Assembly: GCA_031430555.1 (NCBI GenBank)
Contig: JANPBQ010000253.1
Location: 1 to 64,000, forward strand
Origin: UKL13-2 sp031430555
GTDB lineage: Bacteria; Pseudomonadota; Gammaproteobacteria; Burkholderiales; Usitatibacteraceae
Length of the DNA stretch: 64,000 nt
Reading direction: 5' to 3'
Below, piece by piece: positions 34,990-43,500 of the stretch. The position numbers and the translations under genes are program-made. Within the stretch, counting starts at the first letter, position 1. Each line of letters begins with the position of its first letter. Below the pieces are notes generated by a model. It was not told where the DNA came from. It saw only the letters and a list, made by a program, of their open reading frames with translations, and did not search any database.

Positions 34990-37086
34990 TTAAGCGGTAT
35001 TGCCATCTCCGCCGCTGCTGCCGCCGCCACCCTCGGTTGGCCCGCCTGAACCACCGCCACCACTTTCTCCACCGCCGCCTTCATCGCCTCCACCACGCGG
35101 CCCGCGATTGCGTCCGCCGCGCCCACGAAAATTGCGGCGCTGACGTCCACGTGGTCCGCGAGGGCCACTCGGCCCAGTACGTGGGCCTGCGGGCGCTGCG
35201 GGGTCGGTATGGGCGACGATATTCCCCGCGCCTTCGACCGCATTGCCGATGTTGTCATGCGGCTCGGCCACGACCCGCTCGTTAGGCGGCGGGCGGTTGC
35301 CGCGATTTTCGTTTCGACCGTCAGCACGATTGCCGTGCGACTCATCGGCGGCCATGTTGGACGATGCATCGTTGCCGACGCTCGCCATGTTGGGATCGCG
35401 TTTAGCGCCTTTGCCACCGCGACGGTTGCGGCGCGGGCGCGGCGCGCCGGGTACACGTACCTGCCCGGGCACACGCTCCTGCCCAGGAATAACCTCGGTT
35501 GGGACGGCATTTCCTTCGCGCGGCGGACGGGCCGCATCGCGTGGCGGTCTGACGCCATTTCGCGGCTGTCCCTCGCGCGGTGGTTTCGGACCGCGTGGCC
35601 CAGGCGCGCCGGGTGTGCGCGGTTTGCCGCGTGGCGCGCCGCGACTATCACCACGCCCCTCGCCGCGCCCACTACCGCGCGCGTCGCCGTGCTTCTCTCC
35701 CGGCAACGCGGCATCGGCTTCTTCTTTCATGCCGGCACCGGCCAGCACGCTTCGCACCTGATCGGGCGAAAGCTCCATCATTTTTCCACGCGACAAACGC
35801 GGCGGCAATTCGATCTTGCCGAAGCGCGTGCGGATCAACCGCGACACGGTGAGGCCTTGCGACTCGAACATCTTGCGCACTTCGCGGTTGCGGCCTTCCT
35901 TGATCGTGACGTGGTACCAGTGATTGGCACCTTCGCCACCGCGCTTCTCAATGGTGTCGAAACGCGCCTCGGCACCCGCGCCCTGCAGCGGCGGCGCGTC
36001 GTCGTGTTGCGATTCATCCTCCATGTCGTGATCGATATGATCGATCGGTTCATTCTCATCGTCCGCACTGTCGATCTTCACACCGGTCAGCAAAGACTGG
36101 GTTTGTACTTCAGTCAATTCGCCGAGAATGCGCACCGCGTATTCACGTTCAACCTCGTAGCGCGGATGCATGAAACGATTCGCGAGTTCGCCGTTGGTGG
36201 TGAATATCAGCAGTCCCGAGGTGTTGATGTCGAGGCGACCGATTGCGATCCACTTGCCGTTTTCCACCGGCGGCAGATTGTCGAATACGGTGATGCGATT
36301 GCCGGGATCGCTGGTGGTGACGATTTCGCCTTCCGGCTTGTGATACAGCAGGATGCGCGGCAACTCTTCGCTGAACTTTAATTTTACCGGACGCTGATCG
36401 ACCAGCACATTGTCGCCGGGCGAGACTTGCGTGCCGGTGGTGGCGACGATGCCATTGACCATCACCCGACCCGTCGAAATCATGATCTCCATATCGCGGC
36501 GCGAACCGATGCCGGATTGGGCCATTACTTTGTGCAGGCGCTCCCGCTTGACGTTTGCCTGTGCGGCCAGCGCTTCGGCGAATTGACCGGATTTGGCCTC
36601 TTCACCGACGCGACGCGTGTCGCCGATTTGCGATGGCGACGGCGTATGTGCGACCGCCATCGGCATTTTTCGAAAAGGCGTTTTCCGGCCGGCGGTGTTC
36701 TTGCGCGATTGAGGCCGCGGCTGTCCGCGCGGGCCACGCGGCGGACGCACGTCACCCTGCGGCGGCGGCGATTGTCCAATGCTGTTGCCCGGCTCCACGC
36801 CAGTGCCGGCACCTCGCGGCACATGCGCCGCCGATTTGCCGCGCCGACCCCGTTTGCCGCCGACAGTGTTGCCAAAATTGTCATTGGCGGCACTAGCGGT
36901 TTGACCGCGCTTGGCACCGCGCTTGCCGACTCCCGCTCCGGCACCCACTCCAACACTCTTGCCGCGCCGTTTGCGGCCACGCAACACGTCTTCGCGCGCA
37001 TTGGGTTCTTTCTTTTCTTCACCGACATAGCGACCATCGACATAGCCGCGCGCCTTTAAACCGGTGACAACAACGCGCTTCACCAT
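34990..37086 (-). CDS. rluB: 23S rRNA pseudouridine(2605) synthase RluB with long low-complexity extensions
   Basis: RluB converts U2605 of 23S rRNA to pseudouridine. The recognisable core is an S4 domain (about 182-228, R-L-H-K-V-M-A-Q-S-G-I-G-S-R-R) and the synthase domain (about 243-435) with catalytic Asp286 in G-R-L-D-I-N-T-S-G-L-L. The R-E-V-R-K-M-F-E-S-Q-G motif is also present. E. coli RluB is about 290 residues; this one is 698. The excess is a 180-residue Arg/Gly/Pro-rich N-terminus, an acidic His-rich insert (about 341-375), and a tail of about 230 residues rich in Arg, Gly, Pro and Asn. ATG 37086 overlaps the scpB stop by 7 bp, so translation is coupled. Confidence 0.93.
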   Translation of the reverse strand: MVKRVVVTGLKARGYVDGRYVGEEKKEPNAREDVLRGRKRRGKSVGVGAGAGVGKRGAKRGQTASAANDNFGNTVGGKRGRRGKSAAHVPRGAGTGVEPGNSIGQSPPPQGDVRPPRGPRGQPRPQSRKNTAGRKTPFRKMPMAVAHTPSPSQIGDTRRVGEEAKSGQFAEALAAQANVKRERLHKVMAQSGIGSRRDMEIMISTGRVMVNGIVATTGTQVSPGDNVLVDQRPVKLKFSEELPRILLYHKPEGEIVTTSDPGNRITVFDNLPPVENGKWIAIGRLDINTSGLLIFTTNGELANRFMHPRYEVEREYAVRILGELTEVQTQSLLTGVKIDSADDENEPIDHIDHDMEDESQHDDAPPLQGAGAEARFDTIEKRGGEGANHWYHVTIKEGRNREVRKMFESQGLTVSRLIRTRFGKIELPPRLSRGKMMELSPDQVRSVLAGAGMKEEADAALPGEKHGDARGSGRGEGRGDSRGAPRGKPRTPGAPGPRGPKPPREGQPRNGVRPPRDAARPPREGNAVPTEVIPGQERVPGQVRVPGAPRPRRNRRGGKGAKRDPNMASVGNDASSNMAADESHGNRADGRNENRGNRPPPNERVVAEPHDNIGNAVEGAGNIVAHTDPAAPAGPRTGPSGPRGPRGRQRRNFRGRGGRNRGPRGGGDEGGGGESGGGGSGGPTEGGGGSSGGDGNTA

Positions 37087-37952
37087 GATGGCGATCCTGT
37101 AGAGGTGGATGCGGCGGGCGGCGATTCCGACGGCTCATTCTTTGGTGCTGCCGCGGACTCACTATTGGCCGCCGTTTCGGCTTCCGAGGCGATCGGCGAA
37201 GCAGGTTCGGCGTCCGGCAAATCCGTCGCGACGAAATCAATCGCCTCGGCGACGCCGGGCAATGGCAATGGTTGCCCCGCACCGGCAGATAGTGCCGCGC
37301 CGGCATTGGTCATATCCAGCGTCGCTTGCAATTCATGCAAAGGCGGCAATTCTTCAAGCGAACGCAAATTGAGGTCATCCAGAAAGTGTTTGGTGGTCGC
37401 GAACAGCGCAGGACGCCCGACCACTTCTTTGTGGCCGATCTCATCGATCCAGCCGCGGTCTTGCAGTGTCTTCAGGATATGCGGCGACACCTGCACGCCG
37501 CGAATGTCTTCAATATCGCCGCGCGTGACCGGCTGGCGATAGGCGATGATGGCGAGCGTTTCGAGCACGGCACGCGAGTAGCGCGGGGGTTTTTCGCTGG
37601 AGAGTTTGTCCAGATATTTCTGGAATTCGGGTTTGACGCGGAAACGATACCCGCTCGCCACCACCGCGATTTCCACGCTGCGCGCGGCCCACTCACCACG
37701 CAATTCTTCCAGCAGATTTCGCACCGTATCGGCGCTCAGTTCACCGTCGAAAATACGCCGCAATTCATTGACCGCAATCGGCTCGGACGCCGCCATCAGC
37801 ACCGCCTCCAGCGCGCGCTTGGCTTCGCCGATTTCGATGGTTTGCGGCAGTGTCGATGTCGCGTCGTCCGTCGTCGCCACTTCGTTTTGCGGCGCGGCTT
37901 CGGCGGCGGATTCGTTGACGGCGTCGTTCAAGTTTGCTTGTTCATTGGACAT
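37080..37952 (-). CDS. scpB: Segregation and condensation protein B (SMC-ScpAB)
   Basis: ScpB is the winged-helix subunit of the bacterial condensin complex, binding ScpA as a dimer. The 290 residues include the first winged helix (E-A-K-R-A-L-E-A-V-L-M-A-A-S-E-P-I, about 43-60) and the second with V-L-E-T-L-A-I-I-A-Y-R-Q-P-V-T-R-G-D-I-E. G-R-P-A-L-F-A-T-T-K-H-F-L-D-D follows. Both termini are extended by Ala/Glu/Ser-rich low-complexity sequence. The gene lies between scpA (42-bp gap) and rluB (overlap), the usual arrangement. Confidence 0.95.
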   Translation of the reverse strand: MSNEQANLNDAVNESAAEAAPQNEVATTDDATSTLPQTIEIGEAKRALEAVLMAASEPIAVNELRRIFDGELSADTVRNLLEELRGEWAARSVEIAVVASGYRFRVKPEFQKYLDKLSSEKPPRYSRAVLETLAIIAYRQPVTRGDIEDIRGVQVSPHILKTLQDRGWIDEIGHKEVVGRPALFATTKHFLDDLNLRSLEELPPLHELQATLDMTNAGAALSAGAGQPLPLPGVAEAIDFVATDLPDAEPASPIASEAETAANSESAAAPKNEPSESPPAASTSTGSPSW

Positions 37953-37994
37953 GATGGCGAAAATCTTTTCTTTGCAAAGGTGCGGTTGTCCGCA

Positions 37995-38846
37995 CTAATT
38001 CGATGGTTCAAGTGTCGGCAGCGGCGCGTCACGCAGCTTCACGTAGATGGGCTCGAACGGCGCGCCTTGCGTGAGATCGATGAGCGATTCGCGCGCCAAT
38101 TCCAGCACGGCCAGGAAACTTACCACCACCACCGCGACGCCTTCTTCGGGTTGAAACAATTCATCAAAGCGCACGAAACCGGAGCCGCTCAATTGCCGCA
38201 GGATGCGCGACATGTGCGAACGCACCGACAACTCCTCGCGCGAAATACGGTGACGCTGCGTGGCTTTGGCGCGATTGAGAATAATGCGCCACGCTTCGGT
38301 GAGATCGGCGACCAACACCGTCGGCACGCGCGTCACCAACGATTGTTCGATCATCACATCGACCACCGCGAAATCGCGTTCGCGGCGCGGGTGTTGATCG
38401 ATCGCCTGACCGGCCGCTTTCATTTGTTCGTATTCCAGCAATCGGCGAACCAATTCGGCGCGCGGATCGTCCGGCTCGGCGGGATTCTCGCGCGGCGGAC
38501 GCGGCAGCAACATGCGCGATTTGATTTCGATCAGCAGCGCCGCCATCAACAAATATTCAGCCGCCAACTCCAGTTGGCCTTCGCGCATCGCTTCCACGTA
38601 CGTCATGTACTGGCGCGTGAGATCGGCCATCGGGATGTTCAGAATATCGAGCGAGTGTTTGCGAATGAGGTAGAGCAGCAAATCCAGCGGGCCCTCGAAT
38701 TCGTCGAGGATGATCGACAGTGCGTCCGGCGGAATAAACAGATCGGCCGGCAAATCCGTCATCGGCTGGCCTTTGATTTTCGCAAACGGCATCGCCATAT
38801 CGAGCGAGGGTTGCTGGGTATTGTCGACGACGAGTTCGACGCTCAT
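37995..38846 (-). CDS. scpA: Segregation and condensation protein A (SMC-ScpAB)
   Basis: This is the kleisin subunit linking SMC heads. The 283 residues contain the N-terminal D-E-F-E-G-P-L-D-L-L-L-Y-L-I-R-K-H-S-L-D-I motif and A-A-E-Y-L-L-M-A-A-L-L-I-E-I-K-S-R-M-L-L. A C-terminal winged helix for SMC binding is expected. About 45 residues precede the motif, including alternative Met starts at positions 18 and 29. The ATG at 38846 overlaps the stop of the upstream hydrolase by 4 bp, which supports this start. Confidence 0.95.
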   Translation of the reverse strand: MSVELVVDNTQQPSLDMAMPFAKIKGQPMTDLPADLFIPPDALSIILDEFEGPLDLLLYLIRKHSLDILNIPMADLTRQYMTYVEAMREGQLELAAEYLLMAALLIEIKSRMLLPRPPRENPAEPDDPRAELVRRLLEYEQMKAAGQAIDQHPRRERDFAVVDVMIEQSLVTRVPTVLVADLTEAWRIILNRAKATQRHRISREELSVRSHMSRILRQLSGSGFVRFDELFQPEEGVAVVVVSFLAVLELARESLIDLTQGAPFEPIYVKLRDAPLPTLEPSN

Positions 38847-39715
38847 TGCTTCCCCCCGGCGGGATACATCAATTCGATCGCCGCCCGCGACATGGCGACA
38901 TTATCGTGGCCGACGCCCGGAACTGTCTTCAGGATCCATGGCGAGCGGACATTTAACTCGGACGCCAGTGTCTGTGCGGCTTTGAAGAAATTGCGCCCGC
39001 GTGACAGTCGCTCCATCCCTTGCAAATCGAGCGCCTTGCTATGGTTAAGTTGATGATGCGCAGGATCGTTGTCCGCTTCACCCAGCATGACGACGAGTTT
39101 CCTCGCGAGTGCGCGCTTCAATTTGCCTTCTGCATCGGCGACATTGGCCATGCCGTCCGGCAACGCGGCACCACCCTTGTCGGCTCTCCACTCGGGCCAG
39201 GTATAGCGACCGGCATTGGCGGCGATCGCCCATTCGGAACGGTTGGCCGGCACCAGCATCGTCAGCCGATGCACAAATTGTGCGCCCGCGGAATGGCCGA
39301 AGATCCGGTAGCTGTCGCGGGTGCTTGCGGTTGTCTTTTTGACATGGTCGAATAATTTTTCGATCGCCATCAAGGATTCCAACGACCGCTGGCCTGCGCG
39401 CTTCGGGCCAAAGGAATAATCGTCGGTGCGGGGAAACTGGGCGAGATCGAAAAGCGGCGCGACAATCAATACATTCTCGCGATCCGCAAGCGAAATCCAA
39501 TGTTGACGCGTTTCATTCGCGTTGCGCGACATGCCGTGCATGACAAATTGAATCGGTGAATTTTCGTCGAATTTTTTCGGCTGATACAAAAGAATTTCAA
39601 GCTTATGCCCGTCGCCGTCGTCAAAACCAAATGAGGATTTGCCGACAGGGAAAGCGGCCGCAGGCAAGGCTATCAACATGGCCGCAATAAAAACGATCAG
39701 CCGCAGTGCGTTCAA
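38843..39715 (-). CDS. Secreted alpha/beta hydrolase, PHB-depolymerase/LpqC-like
   Basis: About 290 residues. I place the start at TTG 39715, which overlaps the trpS stop in a TTGA. From there a signal peptide is encoded (hydrophobic core I-V-F-I-A-A-M-L-I-A-L, cleavage near L-P-A-A-A-F). The longer frame to 39898 only reads trpS in another frame. The alpha/beta hydrolase features are F-V-M-H-G-M-S-R-N, the nucleophile elbow G-H-S-A-G-A (catalytic Ser) and the final G-V-G-H-D-N with catalytic His. It resembles secreted esterases and polyhydroxyalkanoate depolymerase-like proteins. It is translationally linked to both trpS and scpA; the functional link is unclear. Confidence 0.78.
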   Translation of the reverse strand: MNALRLIVFIAAMLIALPAAAFPVGKSSFGFDDGDGHKLEILLYQPKKFDENSPIQFVMHGMSRNANETRQHWISLADRENVLIVAPLFDLAQFPRTDDYSFGPKRAGQRSLESLMAIEKLFDHVKKTTASTRDSYRIFGHSAGAQFVHRLTMLVPANRSEWAIAANAGRYTWPEWRADKGGAALPDGMANVADAEGKLKRALARKLVVMLGEADNDPAHHQLNHSKALDLQGMERLSRGRNFFKAAQTLASELNVRSPWILKTVPGVGHDNVAMSRAAIELMYPAGGKQ

Positions 39716-40920
39716 GAGAAACTCAATCCCATTGCGTCGCGCACGTCGCGCATTGTTTCTTCGGCGATGTCGCGCGCCTTCTCGCAGCCATCGGCCAGAA
39801 TATTTTTCACCAGCGTCGGATCTTCCTCGAACGGTGCCGCGCGTTCGCGCATCGGCGTCAGCTCGCGGATGATGCTGTCGATCACCGGTTGCTTGCATTC
39901 GAGGCAGCCGATACCGGCACTCTTGCAGCCTTCAATCACCCATTTATGCACGGCGTCATCGGTGTACACGCGGTGAAGATTCCACACCGGACATTTTTCC
40001 GGGTCGCCAGGATCGGTACGGCGCACGCGCGCCGGATCGGTCGGCATGGTGCGCACCTTGGTGGTGACCACTTCAGGTTTGTCGCGCAGATCGATCGTGT
40101 TGCCGTAACTCTTCGACATTTTTTCGCCGTCAATGCCGACCAGACGCGATGTGGCGGTGAGCAAGGATTGCGGCTCGGGCAGTATGATCTTTCCGCCGCC
40201 TTCAAGAAATCCGAACAGACGTTCCCGGTCTCCCATCGAAAGATTCTGCACGTCACCCAATAATTCGCGCGCCTCCACCAGCGCAGACGCATCGCCATCC
40301 TGCTGAAACTTGGTGCGCAACTGATTGTAGAGCTTGGCCTTTTTCGAGCCCAACTTCTTGACGGCGGCTTCGGCTTTTTCCTCAAAGCCCTTTTCGCGAC
40401 CGAACAAATGGTTGAAGCGCCGCGCAATCTCGCGCGTGATTTCGACATGCGCGACCTGATCTTCACCGACCGGCACCTGATTGGCGCGGTAGATGAGAAT
40501 GTCGGCCGCCTGCATCAAGGGATATCCGAGGAACCCGTAGGTGGCGAGATCGTGCCCGCGCTCGCCGAGTTTCTCCATCTGATCCTTGTAAGTCGGCACG
40601 CGTTCCAGCCATGATAGTGGCGTGAAAAACGACAGCAACAACGTCAATTCGGCGTGCTGCGGCACTTTCGATTGCGCGAACAGGGTCGTTTGTGCCGGGT
40701 CAATCCCCGCCGCGATCCAGTCGATTACGGTGTCGTAGGTGTATTCCTCGATGACGCCCGGCGTTTCGTAGTGCGTGGTGAGGGCGTGCCAATCGGCGAC
40801 GAAGAAGAAACACGGATGTTCGTGTTGCAGCTTCGCCCAGTTTTTCAGTGCGCCATGATAATGGCCAATATGCAATCGCCCGGTCGGGCGCATGCCGGAG
40901 AGTACGCGGTCAGGAAACAT
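39712..40920 (-). CDS. trpS: Tryptophanyl-tRNA synthetase
   Basis: This class I synthetase charges tRNA(Trp). It has about 402 residues from ATG 40920; an in-frame TTG two codons upstream is less likely. The HIGH motif is G-R-L-H-I-G-H near residue 17, and the KMSKS motif is G-E-K-M-S-K-S-Y-G-N. A cysteine set (C-P-V-W-N-L near residue 300 and G-C-L-E-C-K) is typical of the longer bacterial TrpS, against about 330 residues for E. coli. It heads a five-gene operon: trpS, hydrolase, scpA, scpB, rluB. Confidence 0.95.
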   Translation of the reverse strand: MFPDRVLSGMRPTGRLHIGHYHGALKNWAKLQHEHPCFFFVADWHALTTHYETPGVIEEYTYDTVIDWIAAGIDPAQTTLFAQSKVPQHAELTLLLSFFTPLSWLERVPTYKDQMEKLGERGHDLATYGFLGYPLMQAADILIYRANQVPVGEDQVAHVEITREIARRFNHLFGREKGFEEKAEAAVKKLGSKKAKLYNQLRTKFQQDGDASALVEARELLGDVQNLSMGDRERLFGFLEGGGKIILPEPQSLLTATSRLVGIDGEKMSKSYGNTIDLRDKPEVVTTKVRTMPTDPARVRRTDPGDPEKCPVWNLHRVYTDDAVHKWVIEGCKSAGIGCLECKQPVIDSIIRELTPMRERAAPFEEDPTLVKNILADGCEKARDIAEETMRDVRDAMGLSFS

Positions 40921-41186
40921 GATCAAACATGATTTTTAGGGCCAACCCCTTGCGGAGCAGGAGTGTGTTTTCAGGTAACGGGTGAATCGATCGGGCATTG
41001 AAGCCGGCGGCGCGAAAAAGCGAATGCGAATGCGTTTGCGTGGATCGGGTAATGCGCAATTGTCGAAATATTGGACCAGAACGGGCTGCCTCGGAATCCT
41101 CATGGGCCTGGCGCAGCGCATTCGATCATCAGCGGCGACTACTTCGCCGGGAGGCGAGACGAGTCAGTGAAACCAAACTGCCGCTA
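40921..41186. other. Intergenic gap between site-2 protease and trpS
   Basis: This 266-bp gap has no convincing gene. It must hold the trpS promoter and the 3' end of the protease transcript. An AT-rich stretch near 41190-41215 lies at the protease stop. No hairpin with a T-run and no tRNA was seen. Confidence 0.5.
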
Positions 41187-41834
41187 TCAAGATAAACCTA
41201 TTATAGCGTATATCGATTTCATGCTGATTTCGACCAGCGGCCAGAGGAATTTCCCTATGATTCCACTCAACATCAGCGCAATCAGAATGAACATCCCGTA
41301 AGGTTCGGTGCGCGAAAACGCGTAGGCCAATCGATTCGGCAGCAGCCCGGTCAAAATGCGCCCGCCATCGAGCGGCAGCAGCGGGAACAGGTTGAATATC
41401 ATCAACAAGGCATTGACGAAAATGCCCGCCTGCGCCATCAACGCCAAAAACACCACGGGGTCCGATTCCGGCAGATTGATGGCGATTTTTCCGACAACCG
41501 CCCAGATAATCATCATCGCCAAATTGGCCAGCGGCCCGGCGGCGGCAACCCAGATCATGTCGCGTTTGGGATTGCGGAGCCCGCCGAAATTCACCGGTAC
41601 CGGCTTGGCCGCGCCGAACACGAACGGCGTGAACAACAACGTCACAATCGGCACCAGAATCGTCCAGATCGGATCGATGTGTTTAAGCGGATTCAAGGTC
41701 ATGCGTCCCAGCATATACGCCGTGGCGTCGCCAAAATATCGCGCCGCGAACGCGTGCGCCGCTTCGTGCAGCGTGATCGCAAAAATCAGCGGAATCGCGT
41801 AAACAGTGATTTTCTGGATGAAGGATGCGTCCAT
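41187..41834 (-). CDS. Site-2 protease family zinc metalloprotease (M50)
   Basis: The 215-residue multipass membrane protease has zinc motif H23-E-A-A-H27 in its first hydrophobic segment and a second metal-binding Asp in P-L-L-P-L-D-G-G-R-I-L near residue 135. It has about five transmembrane segments and no PDZ or CBS domain, as in short prokaryotic S2P homologues. The substrate is unknown. It follows the YrdC-family gene by 17 bp and probably shares its transcript. Confidence 0.92.
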   Translation of the reverse strand: MDASFIQKITVYAIPLIFAITLHEAAHAFAARYFGDATAYMLGRMTLNPLKHIDPIWTILVPIVTLLFTPFVFGAAKPVPVNFGGLRNPKRDMIWVAAAGPLANLAMMIIWAVVGKIAINLPESDPVVFLALMAQAGIFVNALLMIFNLFPLLPLDGGRILTGLLPNRLAYAFSRTEPYGMFILIALMLSGIIGKFLWPLVEISMKSIYAIIGLS

Positions 41835-41851
41835 TGAGACCTTGACTAATT

Positions 41852-42490
41852 TTAAGTGGGTGATTCGTCGAAACCAAACGACGCGATATCGCCTTTACCG
41901 CGCCTGACCAAGGTGGGGGCGTCGCCAGACAAATCAATCACGGTGGTGGGTTCGATCCCGCAGGCACCGCCGTCGAGAATCAAATCGACCTGATGTTCCA
42001 GTTTTTTGCGGATGAGCTCGACATCGTTGAGCGGTTCATCATCGCCCGGCAACATCAGCGTGGACGAGAGCAAAGGCTCGTTCAATTCGGCCAGCAACGC
42101 GTGCGTCACCGGATGCTCGGGGACGCGCACGCCGACCGTCGCGCGTTTCGGGTGCGCGAGACGGCGCGGCAATTCCCGCGTCGCACGCAGGATAAATGTG
42201 TAGCTGCCCGGGGTATGCGCTTTCAGCAGCCGGTACTGCGCATTATCGACTTTGGCAAAGGTGCCGATTTCGGATAAATCGCGGCACACCAGCGTGAAAT
42301 GATGGCGCTCATCGACGCCGCGAATCCGGCGAATCCGCTCCATGGCTTGCTTATCGCCAATGTGGCAGCCAATCGCGTAACAGGAGTCGGTCGGGTAGGC
42401 GATCACGCCTCCGGCACGCACGATATCCACCGCGCGTTTGATGAGACGCGTTTCAGGATGCGTGGGATGGATGGCAAAGAACTGCGACAT
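41852..42490 (-). CDS. YrdC/Sua5/YciO-family protein (threonylcarbamoyl-AMP synthase type)
   Basis: The 212-residue protein has the Sua5/YrdC fold: G-G-V-I-A-Y-P-T-D-S-C-Y-A-I-G-C near residue 30, K-R-A-T-V-G-V-R-V-P and S-S-T-L-M-L-P-G. The P-T-D-S-x-Y form and about 210 residues are closer to YciO than to TsaC, so its role in t6A formation is uncertain. YciO has been shown to make threonylcarbamoyl-AMP poorly. It is clustered with a site-2 protease and a PHP phosphatase. Confidence 0.85.
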   Translation of the reverse strand: MSQFFAIHPTHPETRLIKRAVDIVRAGGVIAYPTDSCYAIGCHIGDKQAMERIRRIRGVDERHHFTLVCRDLSEIGTFAKVDNAQYRLLKAHTPGSYTFILRATRELPRRLAHPKRATVGVRVPEHPVTHALLAELNEPLLSSTLMLPGDDEPLNDVELIRKKLEHQVDLILDGGACGIEPTTVIDLSGDAPTLVRRGKGDIASFGFDESPT

Positions 42491-42534
42491 GGGTGGGAAG
42501 GCTTATCGAACCATTTCGCGATTGAATAAACGCA

Positions 42535-43404
42535 TCAAAGCGCGTCCCACACCGGCGTGAGGCCGGCCGGCAGCGGCGGCAATTTGCCGGGCTGAAATTG
42601 CCCTTCGCCAATCGCATGAAAATCCGAACCGCGCGAGGCAAGAAATCCCATCTCGCGGGCGATCTCCGCATATTCCCGGTATTGGCGCGGCTGATGGCTT
42701 CCGGTGACGACTTCAATTGCGCGTCCGCCAGCTTGCTTGAATTCGCCCAACATCAATTTCATGTCGGCGCGATCGAGCTTGTAGCGCCCCGGATGCGCAA
42801 CTACCGCGAGACCACCCGCGGCGACAATCCACGCCACCGCATCGGTGAGCGAGGCCCATTGATGCGCGACGTAGCCGGGTCGGCCAAAGGTCAAATATCG
42901 CTCAAACGCCTTGCCGACATTTTTGACAAGACCACGCCCGGCCAGCGCGCGCGCAAAATGCGTGCGGCTGATCATCGATTTGTTTTCCGCCATATCGTAA
43001 GCATCTTCAAACAATCCTTCGATGCCGACGCGCGCGAAATCCTCGCCCATCAAACGTGCGCGCGCCAGTCGACCGGCGCGGATCGATTCCAGACCATTGG
43101 TGAGCGTTGCGTTGGCGGGGTCGATGGCGAGCCCGACAATATGCAGGGTCACCGGCTTGATATCGGCGTGGCGGGTGCCGGGCGCGGGACGCATCGGCCA
43201 GGTGACGGAAATTTCCACGCCTTGAATGAACCGAAGATTAAGGCGATGCGCGGCCTCTGCCGCCTCAGTGAGACCGTCCGTGGTATCGTGATCCGTCAGC
43301 GCGATCGCGTCACATCCTGTCGATGCGGCGAGCTCCATCAGCGCGGTCGGCGTTAACATGCCGTCGGAGACGATGCTGTGATTATGTAGATCGAAATTCT
43401 GCAA
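42535..43404 (-). CDS. PHP-domain phosphatase (3',5'-nucleotide bisphosphate phosphatase / RNase AM-like)
   Basis: The metal-dependent PHP enzyme has D-L-H-N-H-S-I-V-S-D-G near the N-terminus, A-L-T-D-H-D-T-T-D-G, V-V-A-H-P-G-R-Y and the final G-S-D-F-H. These supply the His/Asp ligands of a trinuclear site. Relatives (YciV/TrpH-type) hydrolyse pAp or trim RNA 5' ends. The start is uncertain: TTG 43404 gives M-Q-N-F-D-L-H-N-H like the family but lacks a ribosome-binding site. A GGAGGG lies about 25 nt upstream, and the frame is open to 43509, overlapping the divergent neighbour. The gene is first of a three-gene minus-strand operon. Confidence 0.85.
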   Translation of the reverse strand: MQNFDLHNHSIVSDGMLTPTALMELAASTGCDAIALTDHDTTDGLTEAAEAAHRLNLRFIQGVEISVTWPMRPAPGTRHADIKPVTLHIVGLAIDPANATLTNGLESIRAGRLARARLMGEDFARVGIEGLFEDAYDMAENKSMISRTHFARALAGRGLVKNVGKAFERYLTFGRPGYVAHQWASLTDAVAWIVAAGGLAVVAHPGRYKLDRADMKLMLGEFKQAGGRAIEVVTGSHQPRQYREYAEIAREMGFLASRGSDFHAIGEGQFQPGKLPPLPAGLTPVWDAL

Positions 43405-43500
43405 TGGTTTTTTCGCGTAGTGCGCTCTGATTAACCCTCCATCATAACAAACCGTGCTTTTGACGGCGCTGAATCTGCCTATTCCACACGGCCACCCCAT

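Noticed and set aside
37326..39053. Plus-strand open frame of 575 codons opposite scpB, scpA and the hydrolase
   Set aside because: Its His/Arg/Gln-rich translation is the usual antisense product of Ala/Glu/Leu-rich genes, and the three minus-strand genes are unambiguous.
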